Origin: an uncultured Collinsella sp.
GTDB lineage: Bacteria; Actinomycetota; Coriobacteriia; Coriobacteriales; Coriobacteriaceae
DNA: 64,000 nucleotides
NCBI GenBank assembly: GCA_949285915.1
Contig: CASDZW010000005.1
Span: 1 to 64,000, forward strand
Direction: 5' to 3'
Below are positions 18,690 to 25,360 of this stretch, one piece after another. How positions within the stretch are numbered: position 1 is the stretch's first letter; the number at the start of each line of letters is the position of its first letter. The notes beneath the pieces are model-generated. The model had not been told where the DNA came from. It saw only the letters and a program-made list of their open reading frames with translations, and searched no databases. Made by a program: the position numbers and the translations under genes.

Positions 18690-18811
18690 CAGCCGGTGCC
18701 GCGGGGCCACAAGGCTCCAACGCTCAAAGGGGTAACCCGCCAGCCGAGGTGGTTGAGAGCCTAGACTTGCTTCTCGCCCCCGTCGCTCTTGCAGCACGGG
18801 GGTTTCTTTTT
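18690..18811 (+). promoter_or_regulatory. Ribosomal protein L10 leader with attenuator-like hairpin
   Basis: AGGCTC-CAAC (18712-18721) pairs with GTTG-A-GAGCCT (18752-18762), enclosing CCGCCAGCCGAGGTGG. This matches the known L10-binding leader type that represses rplJL translation or transcription. A hairpin CCCCCGT/ACGGGGG (18777-18783/18796-18802) followed by TTTCTTTTT (18803-18811) looks like an intrinsic terminator ahead of the genes, suggesting control by attenuation. Family assignment is by pattern, not by a covariance search. Confidence 0.75.
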
Positions 18812-18875
18812 CGAGGCATCCCCGTCACGTCCTGCACGGGGTCGTGCCCGGAAAAGACGAGAAGGAGGTGTACGT

Positions 18876-19397
18876 ATGCCAGCACAGTACAAGATCGAGA
18901 AGGTTGCCGAGATCGAGCAGCGTATCGAGGCCAACAACGGCGTCTTCGTGGTGAACTACCGCGGTCTCACGGTCAAGCAGTCCGAGGACCTGCGTCACAA
19001 GCTCCGCGAGGCCGGCGCCGAGATGAAGGTCTACAAGAACAACCTCGTTCGTCTCGCTCTTAAGAACCAGGGCCAGCCCGAGATCGACGATATCCTCGTC
19101 GGCCCCGTCGCCTACGTGTTCTATGAGAATGAGCCGGTCGAGTCCGCTAAGGCCCTGAAGGAGTTCGCCCAGAAGTCCAAGGGCGTGCTCGAGGTCAAGG
19201 GTGGTATCTCCGAGGGTAAGGCCGTTACGGCCGAGGAGGTCAACGCCATCGCCGACCTGCCGACCAAGGACCAGCTGCTCGGCCAGATCGCCGGCCTTAT
19301 CAACGGCTTCGCCCGCGATATCGCCGTCTGCGTCAACGGCGTGTCCTCTGGTCTTGCTCGCCAGATCTCCCAGATCTCCGAGCAGAAGGCCGCCTAA
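18876..19397 (+). CDS. rplJ: 50S ribosomal protein L10
   Basis: Stalk base protein that binds 23S rRNA and anchors L7/L12 dimers. The 173-residue product has an N-terminal RNA-binding domain (GVFVVNYRGLTVKQSEDLR, AEMKVYKNNLVRLAL) and a C-terminal helix for L12 binding. GAGAAGGAGG is well placed before the ATG. It is the first gene of the operon with rplL, 99 bp downstream, and is probably autoregulated through its leader. Confidence 0.97.
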   Translation: MPAQYKIEKVAEIEQRIEANNGVFVVNYRGLTVKQSEDLRHKLREAGAEMKVYKNNLVRLALKNQGQPEIDDILVGPVAYVFYENEPVESAKALKEFAQKSKGVLEVKGGISEGKAVTAEEVNAIADLPTKDQLLGQIAGLINGFARDIAVCVNGVSSGLARQISQISEQKAA

Positions 19398-19496
19398 CAG
19401 GCGTCCCGCGCGGCTTGCCGCGCACCGTGGCATTCGTGCCGCACCGTAGTTTTTCAGCTCCGCGCCATCCGGCGCGGGAACCGAAAGGATTTTAAA

Positions 19497-19877
19497 ATGG
19501 CTAAGCTTACCAATGAGGAGATCATCGAGGCCCTCAAGGAAATGACCCTTCTCGAGGCTTCCGAGCTCGTCAAGATGATCGAGGACACCTTCGGCGTTTC
19601 CGCTGCTGCTCCGGCTGCCGTCGTGGCCGCTGGCCCGGCTGCTGGTGCTGCCGAGGAGGAGGAGAAGACCGAGTTTGACGTCGTGCTCGAGGGCTTCGGC
19701 GACAACAAGATCCAGGTCATCAAGGTCGTCCGTGAGCTCACCAGCCTCGGCCTCAAGGAGGCCAAGGAGGTCGTCGAGGGCGCTCCCAAGGCCGTTCTCG
19801 AGGGTGTCAAGAAGGAGGACGCCGACGCTGCCAAGGAGAAGCTCGAGGCTGCCGGCGCTGCCGTCTCCATCAAGTAA
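19497..19877 (+). CDS. rplL: 50S ribosomal protein L7/L12
   Basis: Stalk protein recruiting translational GTPases. The 126-residue product has the N-terminal dimerisation domain, an Ala-rich hinge (about residues 35-52) and the conserved C-terminal domain with [20 protein letters not shown] and [27 protein letters not shown] precedes the ATG. A strong terminator ends the operon. Confidence 0.98.
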   Translation: MAKLTNEEIIEALKEMTLLEASELVKMIEDTFGVSAAAPAAVVAAGPAAGAAEEEEKTEFDVVLEGFGDNKIQVIKVVRELTSLGLKEAKEVVEGAPKAVLEGVKKEDADAAKEKLEAAGAAVSIK

Positions 19878-19931
19878 CTCCCGGCAGGTCTGGTACCTGC
19901 TCATGGCCGCATAACATAGCGACCGCTTTGC

Positions 19932-19965
19932 AAGGGGTCGAGGGCATAGGTCCTCGGCCCCTTTT
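19932..19965 (+). terminator. Terminator of rplJ-rplL
   Basis: AAGGGGTCGAGG (19932-19943) pairs with CCTCGGCCCCTT (19952-19963) with one mismatch, and a T run follows. Confidence 0.88.
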
Positions 19966-19974
19966 TAATGCGCA

Positions 19975-20000
19975 TTTGGGGACGGGGTCGTTTTATGCAT
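19975..20000. repeat. Half copy of the GGGGACGGG repeat
   Basis: TTTGGGGACGGGGTCG...ATGCAT resembles one arm of the perfect palindrome at 33295-33360 (shared TTTGGGGACGGG, TCG and ATGCA). Both lie at convergent gene junctions. The second arm is missing here. Confidence 0.45.
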
Positions 20001-20016
20001 GCGCACCCCCGCGCGG

Positions 20017-20871
20017 CTAACGGGAGCGAAGCGCCGTATAGGGGAGCGAGCGCTGCAGAAACGCCATGTTCTTGCGGTAGTCGCGCGCAAACACGCAGCA
20101 AAAGAGCGAGTCGAGCACAAACTGCACGGCGATATGGCTCGCAAACTGTGTGATGCGATGTTGCAGGCTCTCGCGATCGCTCACCATGAGGTAGGCGTCG
20201 AGGCTCGGCAGCGCCCGGCGGGCCCGCTGCGAGCCCACGAGGATAATGGGCGTGCCCTGTTCCCTCAGCACCGAGATGATGCGCCGATAGCTCGCCTGCA
20301 GGCCCGAGTAACTGATGATGATGGCCGCATGCGTCTTGTCTGAGGCGAGGGCGAGCCTGCTCATACGCTCACCCGAAAGCGGGCAGACGGCGCGTTTGCC
20401 GGCCGAGAGCAGCCGTTCCTCAAACATCTGCGCCGGGTAGACATTGTGCGAGCCGGTGTAGATCTCTACGCTCTTTGCCTGGGAAACGAGGCGAGCGGCG
20501 CGCTCGAGCTCGCTGGGCTCCAGGAGCTTTACCGTGTCCGCGACGGTGGTCTCGTAGAGTGTGGACATGTTGGCAACGATGGTGCGCTGCGCATCGCCCG
20601 GGGCAAAGGGGAAGTTCACATCGACCGTGGCGATTGGATCGGGCCGCGCGGCTTGGATCTTTCCCATCTCCAGTTTGAGTGCCTTAAAGCCCAAGAGGCC
20701 GAGCTTCTTGCAGAGGCGCTGGATGCTCGCCTTTGAGGTCGAGGTTGCCTGCGCGAGCTCCTCCAGCGTGTAGCCACCAAGGCGCTGTCCTAGGTCCAAT
20801 ACGGCGTGGGCGAGCTGGAGCTCGGTGGGGGTGAGGTTGTCCGCTTGGGCGATGCGCTCTTCGATGGTCAT
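20017..20871 (-). CDS. RpiR/MurR-family transcriptional regulator
   Basis: Sugar-phosphate-sensing regulator. An N-terminal helix-turn-helix (TLEELAQATSTSKASIQRLC, about residues 36-55) is followed by a SIS domain (VEIYTGSHNVYPAQMF, AIIISYSGLQASYRRII) that would bind a phosphorylated sugar. AGAGG lies five bases before the chosen ATG; a GTG two codons upstream is less likely. It is divergent from the GH4 phospho-glycosidase gene, its likely target. Confidence 0.87.
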   Translation of the reverse strand: MTIEERIAQADNLTPTELQLAHAVLDLGQRLGGYTLEELAQATSTSKASIQRLCKKLGLLGFKALKLEMGKIQAARPDPIATVDVNFPFAPGDAQRTIVANMSTLYETTVADTVKLLEPSELERAARLVSQAKSVEIYTGSHNVYPAQMFEERLLSAGKRAVCPLSGERMSRLALASDKTHAAIIISYSGLQASYRRIISVLREQGTPIILVGSQRARRALPSLDAYLMVSDRESLQHRITQFASHIAVQFVLDSLFCCVFARDYRKNMAFLQRSLPYTALRSR

Positions 20872-20887
20872 GGGCACCTCTCAAAAA

Positions 20888-21000
20888 TGCTCAAAACGTT
20901 TCAATCTGAGTATAATCTAAGGCAAATCTGCCCTAAAAAGATGCAGAACATCTCAGATTTGCTGCACAACGCACGGGTGACAGGCACACTGGAGATGTTC
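20888..21000 (+). promoter_or_regulatory. Promoter and operator region of the GH4 gene
   Basis: TGCTCA (20888-20893), 17 bp, TATAAT (20911-20916). Downstream, GAACATCTC (20946-20954) and GAGATGTTC (20992-21000) form a 9-bp inverted repeat separated by 37 bp, a candidate site for the divergent RpiR regulator. Confidence 0.5.
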
Positions 21001-21049
21001 GGAAACGCGCGGCGCCCCACGGTGCCGCTGGGGCAGAAAGGACACCCAC

Positions 21050-22450
21050 ATGGCAGACAAGCAAGGCGTAAAAATCGTAACGATCGGCGGCGGCTCGAGC
21101 TACACGCCCGAGCTCATGGAGGGCTTCATCAAGCGCTATGACCGCCTGCCGGTGCGCGAGATCTGGCTCGTCGACATCGAGGACGGCCGCGAGAAGGTTG
21201 AGACCGTCGGCGCCATGGCGCAGCGCATGTGGGATGCCTCGCCCTACGACGTCAAGGTCCACATCTCCTTCGACCGCCGCGAGGCTCTGCCGGGCGCCGA
21301 CTTTGTGACTACGCAGTTCCGCGTGGGCCTGCTGTACGCCCGTATCAAGGACGAGCGCATTCCGCTGTCCTACGGCATGCTCGGCCAGGAGACCAACGGT
21401 GCCGGCGGCATGTTCAAGGCCTTCCGCACCATTCCCGTCATCGGCCAGATCATCGCCGACATGCGCGAGCTCTGCCCGGATGCCTGGCTCATCAACTTCA
21501 CCAACCCCTCCGGCATGGTGACCGAGGCCGCCATCAAGCACTTTGGCTGGAAGAAGACCATCGGTCTTTGCAACGTGCCCGTGGGCTCCATGATCAACGA
21601 GCCCAAGCTCATCGGTTACGAGGAGAACGACCCGCGCCTCACCTTCCGCTTCGCCGGCCTCAACCACTTCCACTGGCACCGCGTGTGGGATGAGAACGGC
21701 CGCGAGGTCACCCACGACATCATCAGCCACCTGAACGACCGCGACAACGGCATGCCCGCCAACATCGACGAGGTCGAGCTGCCGCTCGAGATGCTCCATT
21801 CCATGGGCATGATTCCCTGCGGCTACCACCGCTACTACTACATGCACGAGGAGATGCTCGCACAGGAGGTCCGCGACTTTGGCAAGGGCGAGTGCCGCGC
21901 CGAGGTCGTGAAGAAGACCGAGGACGAGCTCTTTGAGCTCTACAAGGACCCCGAGCTCGACCACAAGCCCGAGCAGCTCGCCAAGCGCGGCGGTGCGCAC
22001 TACTCCGACGCCGCCTGCGAGACCATTGCCTCCATCTACGGCGATACCAACACCCACATGGTCGTCTCCACGCAGAACAACGGCGCGGTGCCGGACCTCG
22101 CCCCGGATTCGATCGTAGAGGTCTCCGCGCTCATCGGCCGCCACGGCGCCGAGCCGCTCGCCTGGGGCCCCATGCCCAGCCAGGAGCGCGGTTGGCTGCA
22201 GTGCATGAAGGCCATGGAGGAGTGCGTCATCGAGGCCGCCATCACGGGCGACTACGGCAAGGCGCTCGAGGCGTTCTGCCTGAACCCGCAGGTGGAGAAC
22301 GGCAAGAAGGCCCAGTGCGTCCTGAACGAGCTCCTTGTGGCGCACGAGAAGTACCTGCCGCAGTTTGCCGAGAAGATCGCCGAGCTCAAGGCTGCTGGCG
22401 TGACGGTCACCGACGAGACCGCCGCCCGTCTGGTGGCCGAGGGCAAGTAA
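21050..22450 (+). CDS. 6-phospho-glycosidase, glycoside hydrolase family 4
   Basis: NAD+- and divalent-metal-dependent enzyme hydrolysing phosphorylated disaccharides brought in by the PTS. The 466-residue product begins with the NAD-binding stretch KIVTIGGGSSYTPELMEG. It has the metal-binding LCNVPVG (Cys near residue 175) and GLNHFHWH, typical of the 6-phospho-beta-glucosidase branch (CelF/LicH). Start supported by CAGAAAGGA. A terminator follows. The PTS IIA gene at 6886-7440 fits the same route, although no IIB/IIC is visible. Confidence 0.93.
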   Translation: MADKQGVKIVTIGGGSSYTPELMEGFIKRYDRLPVREIWLVDIEDGREKVETVGAMAQRMWDASPYDVKVHISFDRREALPGADFVTTQFRVGLLYARIKDERIPLSYGMLGQETNGAGGMFKAFRTIPVIGQIIADMRELCPDAWLINFTNPSGMVTEAAIKHFGWKKTIGLCNVPVGSMINEPKLIGYEENDPRLTFRFAGLNHFHWHRVWDENGREVTHDIISHLNDRDNGMPANIDEVELPLEMLHSMGMIPCGYHRYYYMHEEMLAQEVRDFGKGECRAEVVKKTEDELFELYKDPELDHKPEQLAKRGGAHYSDAACETIASIYGDTNTHMVVSTQNNGAVPDLAPDSIVEVSALIGRHGAEPLAWGPMPSQERGWLQCMKAMEECVIEAAITGDYGKALEAFCLNPQVENGKKAQCVLNELLVAHEKYLPQFAEKIAELKAAGVTVTDETAARLVAEGK

Positions 22451-22497
22451 CAAAGGTTTAGCCGGCATCTCCGGCAACAACCGGTCCCCTCAATAGG

Positions 22498-22525
22498 CGC
22501 GCCCGCTTCCCGCGGGCGCGTTTTT
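22498..22525 (+). terminator. Terminator of the GH4 gene
   Basis: CGCGCCCGC (22498-22506) pairs with GCGGGCGCG (22512-22520), followed by TTTTTG. The remaining bases to 22761 show no gene. Confidence 0.88.
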
Positions 22526-22761
22526 GTGTCGCGTCGTCTGGTACAGCGCCGCGGAATCGCGAAGCTCGGCCCCGCAGGACTGCGCGGCTCAGGTCCGCTA
22601 GCTGTGTCGGGCACCGCGAGCGGCGCCGCTACACCGGCAGGCGGCGCGCGCCTTACCGAATCTTGACACGCACCTCACGCGCGCTTGCCGCGTGCGGGGT
22701 AATCCTATCTAGTAACGGATGCCGGACGCGCAAGGCGCGGCCAGAGGGCGAGGAGACGGTC

Positions 22762-23019
22762 ATGAGCATGTTCGACGATATGGTTGGCGAGCGCGACAGC
22801 GAGTTCACCGGTCTCAAGGGCATGATCCTTCGCTATGTGGGAAACGTCTACACGCTGGTGCTCGTGGGCCTGTTCTTCCTGGCGTTTGCGCAGGCCTATC
22901 CGGGCGCCGCGCTGCCGCTGCGCATCTGCGCCGGCATCTCGTTTGTGCTCGCGGTCATCATCAAACCCCTTAAGATGTGGTGGCAGGGGCGGCAAAACGT
23001 AGGCGGCGCACAAGGGTAG
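22762..23019 (+). CDS. Small membrane protein of unknown function
   Basis: 85 residues with two adjacent hydrophobic segments (YTLVLVGLFFLAFAQAY and ICAGISFVLAVII) and charged ends (MSMFDDMVGERDSEF; KMWWQGRQN). The ATG is preceded by GAGGAGACGG; a longer in-frame start upstream lacks a ribosome site. It precedes the leader of the RGG-repeat gene by 200 bp. The family is not recognised. Confidence 0.65.
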   Translation: MSMFDDMVGERDSEFTGLKGMILRYVGNVYTLVLVGLFFLAFAQAYPGAALPLRICAGISFVLAVIIKPLKMWWQGRQNVGGAQG

Positions 23020-23123
23020 CAAGGCCTAACGCCCAATATCGCCATACCCCGTATACGTGCGCCTTTTGTGCGGGCGCAGGTTGTGGCGCGCAGATTGCGC
23101 CGTTACCCCTAAACTGGATTCTC

Positions 23124-23205
23124 GCCGTCGGAAGACGGCTGATTTGACATGGCCGGAAGGCCCAAGATGGCGCGGAAGCGCCCCTAAGAGCGCCTGTGGT
23201 GGCGC
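23124..23205 (+). promoter_or_regulatory. Array of four hairpins in the 5' UTR of the RGG-repeat gene
   Basis: Three consecutive stems close on identical GGAA (GNRA-type) tetraloops: GCCGTC/GACGGC (23124-23139), GGCC/GGCC (23151-23162) and GGCGC/GCGCC (23169-23182). A fourth hairpin, GCGCC/GGCGC with a TGTGGT loop, occupies 23190-23205 and is followed by GCGGAAAG and the ribosome site. The last hairpin ends 18 nt before the ATG. The regularity suggests an RNA-binding or translational control element. Confidence 0.7.
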
Positions 23206-23223
23206 GGAAAGTAGAAGGTCTGC

Positions 23224-24147
23224 ATGGACGAGATGAACGAGACGATGAACGAGACCGTGGAAGAGACGATCGAGGCTCCCGTGGAGGAGGCCGCTGACGA
23301 CATCGCCGCCGAGGTTGTCGAGGCCGAGGAGGCCGTCGTCGAGGCCGAGGATGCCACCGAGGACGAGCCCGAGGTTAAGAACGTTCCCGAGGATCTGGAC
23401 ACCCAGCTCCTCGACAAGCTCAACCGCGCCGCGCGCCTTATGCGCAACCGTCGTAGCGCTCTTGAGCAGGAGGCCGAGGCCGATCGTGAGCGCAACGACA
23501 ACCTGATGCGCGCCCTCAAGCTCCTGGAGCTCAAGCCCCGCATGGAGCAGAAGGAGATGGCCGACCTCATGGGCATGCGCCTGCGCGAGCTCAACGGCAT
23601 CCTTGCCGAGGCCGAGAAGCACGACATCGTGGGCCGTATCGAGCCCGAGGACAACGACATGCGCGCCGTGGTGGTCTTTGCGAGCGAGGACGCCCAGGAG
23701 CTGGCTCAGGCCCAGGGCGAGAAGCGCAAGAAGTACATCCCCACGCTTTCCTCCGAGGACGCCCAGACGCTGCTCGAGCTCCTCGACAAGGTGATCGATC
23801 CGCTCGTGGGCATGGGTCTGGACGAGGACCGCGGCCCGCGCGGCGGTTTTGGTGACCGCGGTGCCCGCGGTGGCGACCGTGGTGGTCGCGGCGGCTTTGG
23901 TGACCGTGGTGGCCGTGGTGGCGACCGTGGCGGTCGTGGCGGCTTTGGCGGCGGCCGCGGTGGTGACCGCGGTGGCCGCGGCGGCTTTGGCGATCGCGGT
24001 GGCCGTGGCGGCTTTGGCGGTCGTGGCAACGATCGCGGTTTTGGTGGCCGTGGCAACGACCGTGGCGGTCGCGGTGGCTTCGGCGGCCGTGGCAACGACC
24101 GCGGTGGCCGTGGCGGCTTTGGCGATCGCGGCGGGTTCCGCGGCTAA
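23224..24147 (+). CDS. Acidic, winged-helix-like protein with a C-terminal RGG/FGG repeat tail
   Basis: 307 residues in three parts. Residues 1-60 are very acidic (Glu/Asp/Val/Ala). Residues 60-200 form a helical domain resembling a MarR-like helix-turn-helix (LELKPRMEQKEMADLMGMRL, AEAEKHDIVGRIEPEDNDMR). Residues 203-307 are almost entirely Gly, Arg, Asp and Phe in repeats such as GDRGGRGGFG. RGG boxes are known RNA-binding, condensation-prone tails in RNA helicases and eukaryotic RNA-binding proteins. GAAGG lies five bases before the ATG. Its own leader carries four hairpins. Function unknown; an RNA-associated role is inferred. Confidence 0.8.
   Translation: MDEMNETMNETVEETIEAPVEEAADDIAAEVVEAEEAVVEAEDATEDEPEVKNVPEDLDTQLLDKLNRAARLMRNRRSALEQEAEADRERNDNLMRALKLLELKPRMEQKEMADLMGMRLRELNGILAEAEKHDIVGRIEPEDNDMRAVVVFASEDAQELAQAQGEKRKKYIPTLSSEDAQTLLELLDKVIDPLVGMGLDEDRGPRGGFGDRGARGGDRGGRGGFGDRGGRGGDRGGRGGFGGGRGGDRGGRGGFGDRGGRGGFGGRGNDRGFGGRGNDRGGRGGFGGRGNDRGGRGGFGDRGGFRG
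23836..24144 (+). repeat. Coding tandem repeats (Gly/Arg-rich)
   Basis: Imperfect units encoding (G)DRGGRGGFG and GGRGNDRG follow one another for about 300 bp. Codons vary between GGC, GGT, CGC and CGT, so the repeats are kept at the protein level but could still change length by slippage or recombination. Confidence 0.85.
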
Positions 24148-24220
24148 GCGCTGACCCCATTTAGTGTGCCGAGCGTGCCGCTGACATCCTCGGCGCGCCC
24201 AAGATAGCTAACTCAACAAA

Positions 24221-24256
24221 AGAAAGCGGCGGAACATTGCGTCTCCGCCGCTTTCT
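24221..24256. terminator. Bidirectional terminator
   Basis: AGAAAGCGGCGGA (24221-24233) pairs perfectly with TCCGCCGCTTTCT (24244-24256). On the minus strand the stem is followed by a T-rich stretch, so it serves the convergent zinc-ribbon gene best. Confidence 0.8.
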
Positions 24257-24291
24257 GCATCCGTTCAGCTCAACGGCCCCGCTAGCGCCGG

Positions 24292-24591
24292 TTATTCGCC
24301 GCCAAAGATCTCCATAATGTCCGAGAGGGCGGAAAGCGGGCTCTCCTTTTTCTTTGTACGGGTCTGGCGGTGGTGGTCGCCGCTGCGGTCGAACGGCATC
24401 CGGCTCCGATCGTCCTCGCGGCGCGGATGCTGCTCATAGTAGTCGTCGCGTGCGCCGCGCGCTCGGTCGATGATCTTGTCGAGTTCCCCGCGGTCGAGCC
24501 AGATGCCGCGGCACTCCGGGCAGTAGTCGATCTCGACGCCGTTCTTCTCGGTCATCAGCAACGTCACGTCTTTGCAAACCGGGCACTTCAT
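24292..24591 (-). CDS. Zinc-ribbon protein, TFIIB-type (zf-TFIIB family)
   Basis: 99 residues. The N-terminal zinc ribbon has MKCPVCKDVTLL and YCPECRGIWLDRGEL, the conserved pattern of the zf-TFIIB domain (two CxxC pairs, residues 3-27). The rest is a charged, His/Arg-rich linker (EQHPRREDDRSRM) and a short C-terminal helix. CAGGAG precedes the ATG; longer in-frame extension upstream is not supported. Function unknown; these proteins are often small and stand-alone. Confidence 0.82.
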   Translation of the reverse strand: MKCPVCKDVTLLMTEKNGVEIDYCPECRGIWLDRGELDKIIDRARGARDDYYEQHPRREDDRSRMPFDRSGDHHRQTRTKKKESPLSALSDIMEIFGGE

Positions 24592-24729
24592 AGCTGTCTC
24601 CTGTCTGTAGGCGGATGTGCATGTGTTCGCGTATGCCCTCGTTGGCGCACGCTTATTCCGCGCTCGGTAAGCGGTAGCAACCGGACGGGGAGCGGGTATC
24701 ATCGACGTAGGTGTAGGCGAGGAGGCCCT

Positions 24730-25257
24730 ATGAGAACATTTGTCGCGCTCGAGTTGCCCGAGGCGTTTGAGGACGAGGTGGCAGACCTCGCACGCCAGCT
24801 GTCGGGCATGGTGTCCGGCCGTTTCATGAAGCGGGAGACCTACCATCTGACGCTTGCGTTTCTAGGAGAGATTGGCGAGGCGGAGTCTCGCGAGGTCATT
24901 GCAGCGCTCGACGAGGTGGCAGGCTCTTGTGACACCGTTGCCCTGCGACCCGAAAGCTTAGGGACGTTTGGCAAGCCGCGCGATTGCACGCTCTGGCTCG
25001 GCCTCACGCAAACAGATGAGCTCATGACCCTTGCGGACGAGCTACGCACCCAGCTGGACAAGCGCGGCATCGCATACGATTGCAAGGCCTTTCGTCCGCA
25101 TATCACCCTTGCCCGCCGTGTCGTCCTTCCCAAGGCACCGCTCGAGGGCTTGGTGTTTCCCGCAGCAGATACCGCGTGCCGGCTAACGCTCTTCAAAAGC
25201 ACCCTCTCGCAAGAGGGTGCCTCCTACAAACCACTGTATTCGGTAGAGCTTGGGTAG
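24730..25257 (+). CDS. thpR: RNA 2',3'-cyclic phosphodiesterase
   Basis: 2H phosphoesterase (LigT/ThpR family) opening 2',3'-cyclic phosphates to 2'-phosphates, linked to RNA processing. The two catalytic HxTx motifs are present: YHLTLAFLG (His near residue 41) and FRPHITLARR (His near residue 127). Length 175 aa is normal. GAGGAGGCCCT precedes the ATG. Directly downstream the DNA changes to the lower-G+C restriction island. Confidence 0.9.
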   Translation: MRTFVALELPEAFEDEVADLARQLSGMVSGRFMKRETYHLTLAFLGEIGEAESREVIAALDEVAGSCDTVALRPESLGTFGKPRDCTLWLGLTQTDELMTLADELRTQLDKRGIAYDCKAFRPHITLARRVVLPKAPLEGLVFPAADTACRLTLFKSTLSQEGASYKPLYSVELG

Positions 25258-25288
25258 GGCCGCATCCAATTAGGTTTTGATAGAAGAA

Positions 25289-25332
25289 GATCCACGTAGA
25301 ACATACGATCGATCGATACAATAATCGCGATC
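25289..25332 (+). promoter_or_regulatory. GATC-rich promoter region of the R-M gene
   Basis: Four GATC tetranucleotides occur within 44 bp (25289, 25307, 25311 and 25329), two in the palindromic run CGATCGATCG, next to a TACAAT -10-like box (25317-25322). If the nuclease/methyltransferase recognises GATC like Sau3AI, methylation here could report modification state and control expression. Specificity is inferred. Confidence 0.55.
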
Positions 25333-25360
25333 GAACTCATGTTCTTACGTGGTGGTTGCG

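Noticed and set aside
22627-22700. TTGACA at about 22662 as a promoter for the small membrane protein
   Set aside because: No -10 box at a workable distance; the nearest A+T-rich box is about 30 bp away.
23124-23205. CsrA-binding site interpretation of the GGA-containing loops
   Set aside because: GGA in hairpin loops is the CsrA signature, but CsrA is not generally found in Actinobacteria; identical GNRA loops are better treated as generic RNA structure.
23836-24144. Possible CRISPR or minisatellite array
   Set aside because: The periodicity is that of Gly/Arg codons in an open frame with no unique spacers.
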